This document shows positions 1 to 7,201 of a stretch of 26,290 bases of DNA, one piece after another. The stretch lies in contig DASWVQ010000205.1 of assembly GCA_036401195.1 (NCBI GenBank), forward strand, positions 1-26,290, in the 5' to 3' direction. The position numbers and the translations under genes were made by a program. The stretch is from JACDHQ01 sp036401195 (GTDB lineage Bacteria > Gemmatimonadota > Gemmatimonadetes > Gemmatimonadales > Gemmatimonadaceae). The notes beneath the pieces were generated by a model, which ran no database searches, was not told where the DNA came from, and saw only the letters and a list, made by a program, of their open reading frames with translations. Numbering within the stretch: position 1 is the first letter of the stretch; the number at the start of each line of letters is the position of its first letter.

Positions 1-1
1 C

Positions 2-70
2 AGCGGCGGCTCCCGTCGCCGCCGCGGTGGTGGCGGCGGTGGCGGCCGCGGTCGCGGTCCCTCCCGCTGA
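2..70 (+). CDS. C-terminal RGG-like tail of a truncated protein, possibly a DEAD-box RNA helicase
   Basis: An open frame enters from the left edge and ends at TGA 68-70. It encodes 22 residues made almost only of Gly, Arg and Ser, including four consecutive Arg, seven consecutive Gly and a final GRGRGPSR. Arg/Gly-rich tails of this kind are common at the C-terminus of bacterial DEAD-box RNA helicases and some other RNA-binding proteins, where they add nonspecific RNA affinity. No catalytic motif lies inside the window, so the helicase assignment is inference only. The frame and stop are seen directly. Confidence 0.45.
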   Translation, partial: SGGSRRRRGGGGGGGRGRGPSR

Positions 71-76
71 TCCGTC

Positions 77-393
77 GCGCCATCAACGGCTGGAACCACC
101 ATGAAGCAAATGAAGGGAATGAAGGGAATGGTCCTGGTACATCTGGAACACGCGCGCCCGGGCCGGTGGCACTGACGAGGAAGCGGATGGAGCGGGTCGA
201 GCGGGTCGAGCGGGTCGAGCGGGTCGAGCGGCAAGGGCGAACCCCCGGGGATGCGCGGTTGACCGTTCCGCTCCGTCCGCTCGATCCGCTTCTCGTCAGT
301 TCAGGATGTTCCGGCGGTACGCCCCCGCCCCCACGCGACGGCATTCCTTCATGCCCTTCATTGGCTTCATGGTGGTTGAGCCGTTGATGGCGC
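77..393. repeat. Large nested imperfect palindrome (P1)
   Basis: This fills the 351-bp gap between the truncated gene and the App1-like gene. The outermost 15 bases (77-91, GCGCCATCAACGGCT) are perfectly complementary to 379-393. Pairing continues with small bulges through purine-rich ATGAAGG repeats (about 100-130) and their pyrimidine-rich partner (342-372). A second layer pairs 171-195 (ACTGACGAGGAAGCGG...) with 276-300. The loop side of the left inner arm holds a 9-bp tandem repeat at 190-231. No gene is credible here. The last arm ends 28 bp before the App1-like start codon, so a transcript from upstream would carry a long hairpin. Confidence 0.85.
190..231. repeat. 9-bp tandem repeat GAGCGGGTC, four full copies plus a partial
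   Basis: Four exact head-to-tail copies of GAGCGGGTC run from 190 to 225, followed by GAGCGG. The array lies in the inner left arm of palindrome P1. The right arm (276-300) carries only a single degenerate counterpart, so the repeat looks like a local expansion of one arm. Its apparent translation (a Glu-Arg-Val repeat) has no sign of being a protein. Confidence 0.85.
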
Positions 394-421
394 ACCGCGC
401 GCCCGCCCCCCGGGCTCGCAC

Positions 422-1438
422 ATGACCCGCTGGGCGATCACCCCCTACCGCGGGCATGGGCGCGACGGGCGCGCACTCCTGCTCGGCCGCGTGCTGCGCA
501 ACGAGACCTGGGCCCCCGCCGATCCGAAGCGCGGAGGGTGGGGGAACCTGCGCGACGTGTGGCGTCGCATCGAGGCCGACCCCCTCCCCCACGCCCAGGT
601 GCTCGTCCGCTGCGGTGAGGTGCTGCACGAGCTCGAGGCCGACGACGAGGGCTTCTTCCGCGGCTGGGTCGAGCTCCCCCTCGGCCCCGGGGCGGGCTGG
701 CACGACGTGCACCTCGAGCTCCAGCACGAGGAGGCCGCGCCCCCCGTGAAGGTCCCCGTGCTCGTCCCCCGCGCCGACGCGCGCTTCGGGATCATCAGCG
801 ACCTCGACGACACGGTGATCCAGTCCCAGGTCACCCGTTTCCTCCACGCGGCGCGGCTCCTCCTCCTCGAGAACGCCCGCACCCGCCTCCCCTTTCCCGG
901 CGTGGCGCCCTTCTACGAGGGGCTCTCGGACGAGGGGCGAAACCCGCTCTTCTATGTGTCGAGCAGCCCGTGGAACCTCTACGGGGTGCTCGACGAGTTC
1001 CTCGGGATCCACGGCGTGCCCACCGGCCCCGTCCTCCTGCGCGACTGGGACCTGGACCGCTCCCTCTTCGGGAATCGCCAGCACAAGCTCCGGCTGATCG
1101 AGGAGATCCTCGCCGCCCATCCGGCCCTCCCCTTCATCCTGGTGGGGGACAGCGGACAGGAAGACCCGGAGATCTATCGGGAGGTGGTCCGGGCCCATCC
1201 CGGGCGCATACGGGCCATTTACATTCGCGAGGTCACCGGCCGCGCGAGCCGGCAGGCGGCGATCGCCGCCCTGGCGGACGAGCTCTCCGGGAGCGGGGCG
1301 GTCCTCCTCACCACCCCCGACACCCTCGACGCCGCCCGCCACGCCGCGGATCATGGATGGGTTTCCCCGGGTACGGTGGATGCGGTAGCTGCCGCGATGC
1401 ACGCGACCGCGACCCTGCCAGACGAGATTGAAGGCTGA
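422..1438 (+). CDS. App1-like phosphatidate phosphatase (DUF2183 family)
   Basis: A 338-residue protein. The HAD-type catalytic motif DxDxT is present as D127-L-D129-D130-T131 inside ISDLDDTV. It is followed by the family-typical SSSPWNLYG segment, a downstream Lys (HKLRLIEEI) and a second acidic motif ILVGDSGQEDPEIY. This matches the App1/DUF2183 family. Yeast App1 dephosphorylates phosphatidate; bacterial members are mostly untested, so the substrate is inferred. No signal peptide is visible, so it should be cytosolic. The N-terminal ~120 residues look like a separate beta-rich domain (WVELPLGPGAGWHDVHLEL). The ATG at 422 has no clear Shine-Dalgarno sequence. The gene is followed after 28 bp by the S8 protease in the same orientation. 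Confidence 0.85.
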   Translation: MTRWAITPYRGHGRDGRALLLGRVLRNETWAPADPKRGGWGNLRDVWRRIEADPLPHAQVLVRCGEVLHELEADDEGFFRGWVELPLGPGAGWHDVHLELQHEEAAPPVKVPVLVPRADARFGIISDLDDTVIQSQVTRFLHAARLLLLENARTRLPFPGVAPFYEGLSDEGRNPLFYVSSSPWNLYGVLDEFLGIHGVPTGPVLLRDWDLDRSLFGNRQHKLRLIEEILAAHPALPFILVGDSGQEDPEIYREVVRAHPGRIRAIYIREVTGRASRQAAIAALADELSGSGAVLLTTPDTLDAARHAADHGWVSPGTVDAVAAAMHATATLPDEIEG

Positions 1439-1466
1439 GTTGCCCCTTTCCCTCACCGCCCGCTCG

Positions 1467-3131
1467 ATGCGACTGCACGTCCTGACTCCCGCGACCCTGG
1501 CGTTCGCGGCCCTCGCGGCCTGCGCCCCGGCCGTCTCCACCACGCCGGCCCCGAGCCCCGTCCCCACGGCGGATACGGCGCGGAGCGCGCCCGCCACGCC
1601 GGCCGCGGCGGCCGAGCGTCCCGCGCGGAACTGGCAGCTCCTCGACCCCGACGCCGATGGGGTGCTCGGCACCTCCACGGAGCGCGCCTATCGCGAGCTG
1701 CTCGCGGGGAAGGCGCCGAAGCGCACCGTGGTCGTCGCCGTGATCGACGGCGGCGTGGATACCGCGCACGCCGACCTGCGCCCGGTGCTCTGGAGCAACC
1801 CGCGCGAAGTCGCGAACAACCGCGCCGACGACGACGGCAACGGCTACGCCGACGACGTGCGCGGCTGGGACTTCATCGGCGGCCCTGGGGGTGACGTGCA
1901 CCAGGACACCTACGAGCTCACGCGGCTCGTGGCCCGCTGCGCGAAGCGCCCCGCCGCGCGCGGCGACACGGTGCTCACCGCCGCGGAGCGGGCCCGGTGC
2001 CCCACCCTCTCCGCGGAGCTCGACCAGAAGCGCGGCGAGGCGGAGCAGCAGCTCCAGCAGGTGCGCTACATCTCGGCCGCCCTCACGCAGGCGATGCCGG
2101 TCCTTCGCGGCGCCCTCGGCGACTCCGTCACCACGGAGAAGGTGCGGGCCATGCAGCCCCGCAACGCGCAGGAGCAGTCGGCGAAGGCCTTCTACCTCCA
2201 GCTCGCGAACAACGGGATCACGCCGAAGGACATCGAGGACGGCCTCGAGCAGCTCGAGACCCAGGTGAAGTACGGTTACAACCTGGACTTCGACCCGCGC
2301 GGCATCGTGGGCGACGACTACCGCAACACCGCCGAGCGGCGCTACGGCAACACCGACGTCACCGGGCCCGACGCCGACCACGGCACCCACGTGGCCGGGA
2401 TCATCGCCGCCGCCCGCGGCAACGGCACCGGCATCGACGGCGTCGCCCCCACCTCCGCGGTGCGCATCATGGCGGTGCGGACCGTGCCCGACGGCGACGA
2501 GCGCGACAAGGACGTGGCCAACGCGATCCGCTACGCCGTGGACAACGGCGCGCAGGTCATCAACATGAGCTTCGGCAAGGCGCACTCCCCGCAGAAGGCG
2601 GCGGTGGACGCGGCGGTAAAGTACGCCGACAGCAAGGGGGTGCTGATGGTGCACGCCGCGGGGAACGAGGGGGAGAACACCGCGGAGCACCCGAGCTTCC
2701 CCACCCCGGCCTACCTGGACGGCGGGCGCGCGCAGAACTGGATCGAGGTGGGCGCCTCCTCGTGGAAGTCCGCCGACTCCCTCGCCGCCGATTTCTCCAA
2801 CTGGGGCCCGCAGGTGGACCTCTTCGCCCCCGGCGTGGACATCCTGTCCACCGTGCAGGGGGGCGGGTACCAGCGACTCGGCGGGACGAGCATGGCGTCG
2901 CCCGTGGTCGCCGGCGTCGCCGCGCTGCTCATGGCGTACTACCCCGAGCTCACCGCGGCCGACGTGAAGCGCATCCTCCTGGCTTCCGCCACGAAGCGCG
3001 GCGAGGTGCGGGTGCTGCGCCCCGGCGGCGGCGAGCACGTGCTGTTCTCCTCGCTCTCCTCCACCGGCGGCGTGGTCAACGCCTACGCCGCGCTGCGCAT
3101 GGCCGAGGACATCGTGCGGAGCCGCCGATGA
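1467..3131 (+). CDS. Subtilisin-like serine protease (peptidase S8), lipoprotein
   Basis: A 554-residue protein with an N-terminal hydrophobic segment ending in LAAC (Cys19), a lipobox. It is therefore probably an outer- or inner-membrane-anchored protease facing the periplasm or outside. The catalytic triad is complete: Asp94 (VIDGGVD), His305 (DHGTHVAG) and Ser475 (GGTSMASPVVAG). Asp and His are about 210 residues apart, versus roughly 30-40 in classical subtilisins; the extra segment is Gln/Glu/Arg-rich and helical in character (about residues 155-260). An in-frame TTG at 1428 would extend the protein but put 13 residues before the signal peptide, so ATG 1467 is chosen. The stop codon overlaps the RidA start (ATGA), implying translational coupling. 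Confidence 0.9.
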   Translation: MRLHVLTPATLAFAALAACAPAVSTTPAPSPVPTADTARSAPATPAAAAERPARNWQLLDPDADGVLGTSTERAYRELLAGKAPKRTVVVAVIDGGVDTAHADLRPVLWSNPREVANNRADDDGNGYADDVRGWDFIGGPGGDVHQDTYELTRLVARCAKRPAARGDTVLTAAERARCPTLSAELDQKRGEAEQQLQQVRYISAALTQAMPVLRGALGDSVTTEKVRAMQPRNAQEQSAKAFYLQLANNGITPKDIEDGLEQLETQVKYGYNLDFDPRGIVGDDYRNTAERRYGNTDVTGPDADHGTHVAGIIAAARGNGTGIDGVAPTSAVRIMAVRTVPDGDERDKDVANAIRYAVDNGAQVINMSFGKAHSPQKAAVDAAVKYADSKGVLMVHAAGNEGENTAEHPSFPTPAYLDGGRAQNWIEVGASSWKSADSLAADFSNWGPQVDLFAPGVDILSTVQGGGYQRLGGTSMASPVVAGVAALLMAYYPELTAADVKRILLASATKRGEVRVLRPGGGEHVLFSSLSSTGGVVNAYAALRMAEDIVRSRR

Positions 3132-3511
3132 GCGCGATCCGCGAGGTGCAGACGTCGCAGGCCCCCACGCCCAAGGGGCACTACGCGCAGGGAATCGTGC
3201 ACGGCGGCGTGGTGTACGTGGCCGGCCAGCTCCCCCTCGATCCGGCCACCGGCGAGCCGACCGGCGGCGACGCGGCCGCCCAGGCCGAGCGCACCCTGCG
3301 CAACGTGGAGGCGGTGCTGGAGGCGGCGGGGAGCAGCCTCGCCAGGCTGCTCTCCGTCACCGTGTACGTGACCGACCTGGCGCTGTGGGGCGAGGTGAAT
3401 CGCGCCTACGGCAACGTGCTCGGGACCCATCGCCCCGCCCGCGCGATCGTGCCGGTGAAGGAGCTGCGGGCGGGTTGCGTGATCGAGATCCAGGCGGTGG
3501 CGGCGGTCTGA
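3128..3511 (+). CDS. ridA: RidA family reactive intermediate (enamine/imine) deaminase
   Basis: A 127-residue protein, the usual size for YjgF/YER057c/UK114 (RidA). It hydrolyses reactive 2-aminoacrylate-type enamines/imines to keto acids and ammonia, protecting PLP enzymes. Signature segments are present: YVAGQLPLDPATGE, NVEAVLEAAGSSLARLLSVTVYVTD, and HRPARAIVPVKEL with the key Arg at position 105, the number it has in E. coli RidA. It ends in the family pattern CVIEIQAVA. It is cytosolic, although its upstream partner is an exported protease. The start ATG overlaps the protease stop by four bases (ATGA), so it is probably co-translated with it. Confidence 0.93.
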   Translation: MSAIREVQTSQAPTPKGHYAQGIVHGGVVYVAGQLPLDPATGEPTGGDAAAQAERTLRNVEAVLEAAGSSLARLLSVTVYVTDLALWGEVNRAYGNVLGTHRPARAIVPVKELRAGCVIEIQAVAAV

Positions 3512-3541
3512 CGCTCGGCGCGCCGGCGACACGATCTCCGT

Positions 3542-3682
3542 CGCGCCGGACAGACGGGGTCATGAAGGGACTGAAACAGGGTACGGGCTGATCGCTCCAC
3601 GCCCATGCGGGGCTCCGTGCTCCGTGGAGCGATCATTCTTTCAGGGGTTTCAGTCGTTTCATGTCTACGTCTGGCCGGCGGG
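3542..3682. repeat. Imperfect palindrome (P2) with CGCCGGACAGACG / CGTCTGGCCGGCG arms
   Basis: Outer arms at 3544-3556 and 3668-3680 are complementary apart from one base. A middle layer pairs 3561-3577 (CATGAAGGGACTGAAAC) with 3647-3663 (GTTTCAGTCGTTTCATG). The inner stem GATCGCTCCACG (3590-3601) pairs perfectly with 3623-3634 around a 21-base loop. It occupies nearly all of the gap between the convergent ridA and Ig-like lipoprotein genes and could act as a two-way terminator here. The left 18 bases (3542-3559) recur exactly at 23041-23058, so it is a dispersed repeat and not a private terminator. Confidence 0.88.
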
Positions 3683-3714
3683 ACGGACTCCTTCGGTGCG
3701 GCCGTCCACGGGAG

Positions 3715-4740
3715 TCAGTTTTCCTTGCCGTCGAACAGCTCGAACGATCCCTTCCGCTCGCGCACCTCGCCGTTCACGACCTCGCGGTAGATCACCACGC
3801 CGTCGATCACGCGGCTGCCGCGGAAGTTGCCGCGGAACTCCCAGTGCGGCGCGCCGAACAGCTTGAGGGTGAGGCCGTCGATCACGCCGTCGATCTCGAA
3901 GGGCGCCTCGGGGGTGCTGAAGGGGGGCGTGCCCCCGCCGAGGATGGCGCAGCCGGAGTGCATCCCCTGGGTGTCCCAGGAGGGCTCCGCGATCCCCTCC
4001 ACCAGGCCGTGGCTGTCGTCGAGGCGCAGGATGATCCCGCTCATCCAGCAGCGGGTGCCGTTGCCGACGAGGTCGTAGATGGCGAGCCGGTAGCTCTTGA
4101 ACAGCTTCGGGTACCCGACCTCCACGCGGATGACCGCGCGCTTCCCCTCGCTCTCCGCGATCACGTTGGCGATGCCGGCGCGCAGCCCGCGCACCTTCCC
4201 GTTCGCGACGACCACCATGCTGGAGTCGCCCGAGCTCCAGGTGACACGCCGGTCCTCGAGCAGCCGGCCGTCGGCCGCGAAGAGGGTGACGAAGACCCAC
4301 TCGGAGAACCCGGCCTCGATCGCGAGCACCGGCTTCGAGGGTTCGATGCGGGCGACGGTGAGCGGGAGCACCCGCACCCGCGCCGAGGCCGACTTGCCGC
4401 CGGCGCTGGCGGTGAGGGTCGCGGTCCCCGCGACGCCGGTGACGATCGATCCCGACGAGGTGACGAAGGCGATGGCGCTGTCGCTGGTGCTCCACGACAC
4501 CGGGTGGCTGGTCAGCTCCTGGCCGCGCGCGTTGCGGACCACGGGCTGGATCTGCGCCCACCCGGCGGCCAGCACGTCGATCGAGTCGGCCGAGAGCTCG
4601 ACCCTGGCGACGGCGTTGGGGTCGCCCTGCCCAGGCCCGTTGCCGGGGCCGGCGGGGGTGGCGGTGTCGCTGCAGGCCGCGGCCACGAGGAGGAGCGACG
4701 CGGCGGCCGCGCGAGTGAGGGAGTTGATGAGGCGTGACAT
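3715..4740 (-). CDS. Lipoprotein with bacterial Ig-like (Big2-type) domains
   Basis: A 341-residue protein. The chosen ATG (4738-4740) begins a signal peptide ending in VAAAC (Cys23), a lipobox; a longer in-frame start at 4788 would add 16 residues before it. After a Pro/Gly linker come two Big2-like repeats (about residues 40-125 and 128-205). They are recognisable by VARVELSADSIDVLAAG, PVSWSTSDSAIAFVTSSGSI, GTATLTA and then VTWSSGDSSMVVVANGKVRG. The C-terminal ~130 residues (YRLAIYDLVGNGTRCWMSGIILRL...) form an unrecognised beta-rich region with two cysteines. Big2 domains usually serve adhesion or display at the cell surface; the role here is inferred. The gene lies downstream of the S9 peptidase but a strong hairpin separates them. 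Confidence 0.8.
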   Translation of the reverse strand: MSRLINSLTRAAAASLLLVAAACSDTATPAGPGNGPGQGDPNAVARVELSADSIDVLAAGWAQIQPVVRNARGQELTSHPVSWSTSDSAIAFVTSSGSIVTGVAGTATLTASAGGKSASARVRVLPLTVARIEPSKPVLAIEAGFSEWVFVTLFAADGRLLEDRRVTWSSGDSSMVVVANGKVRGLRAGIANVIAESEGKRAVIRVEVGYPKLFKSYRLAIYDLVGNGTRCWMSGIILRLDDSHGLVEGIAEPSWDTQGMHSGCAILGGGTPPFSTPEAPFEIDGVIDGLTLKLFGAPHWEFRGNFRGSRVIDGVVIYREVVNGEVRERKGSFELFDGKEN

Positions 4741-4791
4741 GTGTGGCTCGTGGTGTTGGTGATCGGTGATCTCTGCGGCACCGAACACCAG

Positions 4792-4830
4792 GTCACCACG
4801 GCCGGTGACAAACTCGTCAACTCGTTGTCA
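4792..4830. promoter_or_regulatory. Clustered dyads upstream of the Ig-like lipoprotein gene
   Basis: Two dyads overlap in the leader region of the minus-strand lipoprotein gene. One is GTCACC-N6-GGTGAC (4792-4809). The other is TGACAA-N13-TTGTCA (4806-4830), which also contains a repeated CTCGT. They share the TGAC bases at 4806-4809. The arrangement resembles paired operator half-sites for a dimeric regulator, located 52-90 bp upstream of the start codon. No regulator gene is adjacent and no convincing -10/-35 pair was found, so this is a suggestion only. Confidence 0.3.
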
Positions 4831-4853
4831 GTCAAGAACATGACGAATACGAC

Positions 4854-4911
4854 CCACCCCGCCCTTCCACCGGTTTGTCCTCCATGGAGGACAGGTGGCG
4901 GGGCGGGGTGG
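4854..4911 (-). terminator. Strong hairpin after the S9 peptidase gene
   Basis: Bases 4854-4864 (CCACCCCGCCC) pair perfectly with 4901-4911. CCACC (4867-4871) pairs with GGTGG (4894-4898). The centre is a perfect 16-base palindrome, GTCCTCCATGGAGGAC (4877-4892). The structure begins 17 bases after the peptidase stop codon on the minus strand and precedes the next minus-strand gene by about 110 bp. There is no U-tract, so it is a hairpin-type stop or 3'-end stabiliser, not a classical intrinsic terminator. Confidence 0.6.
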
Positions 4912-4927
4912 TAGACAGGGTAACCGT

Positions 4928-6955
4928 CTATTTCTTCAAGTGCTGGTTGTACCATCCCACCCATCGCTCGTACCGGTCCACCCGGTAGCTGGGGATGGAG
5001 ATCCCGTGGAACTGGCCGGGATAGATCACCAGCCTGGTCGGCACGCCGAGGGCGCGCAGCGCCTGGTACATCTGCTCGCTCCCGATCGCGGGCACGTTGA
5101 AGTCCTTCTCCCCCGCCATGAACATCGTGGGCGTGTGGATGCGGTTCGCCTCGAAGAAGGGGCGCGACAACCGGATCCAGAGGTCGCGCTGCTCCCAGGG
5201 GTGCCCCAGCTCGTACTCGTACTGCGAGATGTACTGGTCGGCGCCGTACATCGAGAGCTGGAGCGCGCTCCCCGCCCCGCTCACCGCCGCTTTGAAGCGG
5301 GTGGTCGTAGCGATCGTGTAGTCGGTGAGGATGCCGCCATAGCTCCACCCGCCGATCACGAGCTTCGTGGAATCGGCGATCCCCTGCCGCACCGCCTCGT
5401 CCACCGCGCCGAGGAGGTCCTGCACCTCCTTGTTCCCCCAGTCGGCGAAGATCGCGCGCTGATAGGCCACCCCACGCCCGTTGCTGCCGCGGTAGTTCAC
5501 CGCCAGCACCGCGAAGCCGTTCGCCGCGAACAGCTCGCGGTCGAAGCTGAACGCGAACTGGTCCTGGCCATTGGGGCCGCCGTGGATGTACAGCACGGTG
5601 GGGAGCGCGACGCCGGCCGCCGCGCCCGCGGGACGGGTCACGACCGCGTGCACCTCCGTGCCGTCGGCGCTGCGGGAGGTGAGGCCGGTCGTGGCGCCCA
5701 GCTGGAGCACCGAGAAGAGCGAGTCGTTCTGGTGCGAGAGCTGCCGCAGCGCTCCCTTGTCGAGGGCGAACACCTCCGGGGCCCGGTCCGGGGTGCTCGC
5801 GAGGAGGGCGATGCGCGCGTCGGCCGCCCCCCGCGGGGCGCTGTACCCCATCACCGCGCGCGCCCCGCTCGTGAGGCGCTCCACCGCCCCGTCGCTCACG
5901 CGCACCTTCACCAGGTGCCGCTCGCGGTCGTCGGTGATCGTCGCGTAGAGGGCGCGCCCGTCGGCGGTGAAGGTGGGATCGCCGAGGGGGCGGTCCACCG
6001 ACTCGGCGAGCAGCCGCGCGGGCGCGCTGCCGTCGCTCGCCACGATGCCGAGCCGCGGCTGGGTGTACGCCGAGTACTTCGGCAGGTCGCCGCGAAGGAA
6101 GGCGATGGTGCGGCCGTCGGGACTCCAGGCGAGGGGCCCCCCGTCGCCCCCCTCGTAATCGGTGAGCCGCACCGGGGTCGCGCCCCCACGGGCGTCCATC
6201 ACGTACAGGTCGCCCCGGTCCGCCGCCTTCGGCTCCGCCGGCGTGCTGCGCACGAAGGCGATGCGCGTCCCGTCGGGCGACCACGCGGGTGACCCGTCGT
6301 CGGCGGTGCCGCGGGTCAGCGTGTCGACCTTGCGCGTGGCCAGGTCGAAGATGCCCAGGTGCGTGTGCGACGTGCCGAGGTAGCCGGCGACGTCGCGCTT
6401 GAAGCCGTAGCGATCGACCACGATCGGCTTCGGCGTCTTCTTCTCCCCGGTGTCGCGCCGCGCGAGCGAGTCGGTCTCCTCCTCCATGCCGATGACGAGG
6501 CGCTTCCCGTCGGGCGCCCAGGCGTAGCCGGAGACGCCTCCCTTCACCTGCGTGACGCGTTGGGCCTCGCCGCCGCGCCGGTCGAGGAGCCAGAGCTGCC
6601 CCCCCTTTCCCTCCTGCCGCCCCGAGACGAAGGCGAGGTACCGTCCGTCGGGACTCCAGCGCGGCGAGCCCTCCGACTCCGGGCTCCAGGTGAGCCGCAC
6701 CGTTTCCGAGCCGTCCCAACTCGTCATCCACACGTCGGCGTCGGACTTGTCCTTCGCCGAGTCGAGGGAGGTGACGGTGTAGGCGACCCAGCGGCCATCG
6801 GGGGAGCGCTGGGGGTCGGCGACGGTCTTCAGGCGATAGAGGTCGGTGGCCTTGATGGCGCGCCGGGCGGGGGCGGCGGGGGGAGCGGAAGCGGCGGGGG
6901 CCTGGGCACCGGCGAGCGCCGGCACGAGGAGGATCGCGAGGAGGAAGGGGCGCAT
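4928..6955 (-). CDS. S9 family prolyl-oligopeptidase-like serine peptidase, exported
   Basis: A 675-residue protein with a signal peptide (MRPFLLAILLVPALAGAQA). The N-terminal ~400 residues form a beta-propeller built of PD40/WD40-like repeats, visible as repeated WSPDGRYLAF, WAPDGKRLVI, WSPDGTRIAF and WSPDGRTIAF units. The C-terminal alpha/beta-hydrolase domain carries Ser538 (GGWSYGG), Asp618 (AGEKDFNVP) and His650 (QFHGIS), a complete S9 triad in the expected order. Members cleave oligopeptides, often after Pro or at the N-terminus (DPP4/acylaminoacyl type); exact specificity cannot be read from sequence. Export suggests a role in extracellular or periplasmic peptide use. It is transcribed divergently from the M19 dipeptidase, which could finish the same degradation. 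Confidence 0.93.
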   Translation of the reverse strand: MRPFLLAILLVPALAGAQAPAASAPPAAPARRAIKATDLYRLKTVADPQRSPDGRWVAYTVTSLDSAKDKSDADVWMTSWDGSETVRLTWSPESEGSPRWSPDGRYLAFVSGRQEGKGGQLWLLDRRGGEAQRVTQVKGGVSGYAWAPDGKRLVIGMEEETDSLARRDTGEKKTPKPIVVDRYGFKRDVAGYLGTSHTHLGIFDLATRKVDTLTRGTADDGSPAWSPDGTRIAFVRSTPAEPKAADRGDLYVMDARGGATPVRLTDYEGGDGGPLAWSPDGRTIAFLRGDLPKYSAYTQPRLGIVASDGSAPARLLAESVDRPLGDPTFTADGRALYATITDDRERHLVKVRVSDGAVERLTSGARAVMGYSAPRGAADARIALLASTPDRAPEVFALDKGALRQLSHQNDSLFSVLQLGATTGLTSRSADGTEVHAVVTRPAGAAAGVALPTVLYIHGGPNGQDQFAFSFDRELFAANGFAVLAVNYRGSNGRGVAYQRAIFADWGNKEVQDLLGAVDEAVRQGIADSTKLVIGGWSYGGILTDYTIATTTRFKAAVSGAGSALQLSMYGADQYISQYEYELGHPWEQRDLWIRLSRPFFEANRIHTPTMFMAGEKDFNVPAIGSEQMYQALRALGVPTRLVIYPGQFHGISIPSYRVDRYERWVGWYNQHLKK

Positions 6956-6980
6956 GCGGGAGGGAGGAGGGATGGGCGGG

Positions 6981-7008
6981 AATGTAGGGGGGAGGGGCAG
7001 CACGGCAA
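6981..7008 (-). promoter_or_regulatory. Candidate sigma-70-type promoter for the S9 peptidase
   Basis: Reading the minus strand, TTGCCG (plus 7003-7008) is separated by 16 bp from TACATT (plus 6981-6986). Each matches the -35 and -10 consensus at four of six positions. The predicted start site would leave a leader of about 20 nt before the ATG at 6955. No purine-rich ribosome site is visible in that leader. The call rests on pattern only. Confidence 0.3.
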
Positions 7009-7022
7009 CGGCAACGACCACT

Positions 7023-7131
7023 GCAACTGACGGCTGCCGGCCCTCGGCCCTCGGCTCTCGGCTCTCGGCACGAAATCGGAAGCGAGCGGCGAGGGCCGAG
7101 GGCCGAGGGCCGGCGGCCATCTGTTGATGGT
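7023..7131. repeat. Heptamer-containing palindromic element (copy A)
   Basis: The left part (7023-7084) is a 19-base head (GCAACTGACGGCTGCCGGC), four copies of the 7-bp unit YCTCGGC, and a 15-base tail (ACGAAATCGGAAGCG). The right part (7095-7131) is an inverted half-copy. Its bases 7095-7114 are perfectly complementary to 7036-7055. The full left unit recurs in inverse orientation at 20920-20988 with five heptamers. The element fills much of the 246-bp divergent gap between the S9 and M19 genes, so it cannot be a terminator for either. Confidence 0.85.
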
Positions 7132-7201
7132 TCCCTCGCGCGACGTTGACGATCCCCTCCCCCGAAGCCAGCTTCCGACGACTCCCTCCTTCCCCGGCCC
7201 G

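Noticed and set aside
190..231. Possible CRISPR array
   Set aside because: The units are contiguous 9-mers without spacers and no cas gene is near. The heptamer arrays at 7042-7069 and 20935-20969 are rejected for the same reason.
166..387. Plus-strand open frame with Glu-Arg-Val repeats
   Set aside because: It only translates the 9-bp tandem repeat and the palindrome arms. It has no ribosome site, no family features and no coding-type base pattern.
1428..1466. Upstream TTG start of the S8 protease
   Set aside because: It would place 13 residues before a well-formed lipoprotein signal beginning at ATG 1467.
1308..3038. Long minus-strand open frame antisense to the S8 protease
   Set aside because: It covers the protease triad on the other strand and has shadow-type composition with no recognisable domain.
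3542..3682. Simple bidirectional terminator only
   Set aside because: The location fits, but the shared arm sequence at 23041, between divergent genes, shows it is a dispersed element. A terminating effect remains possible as a side role.
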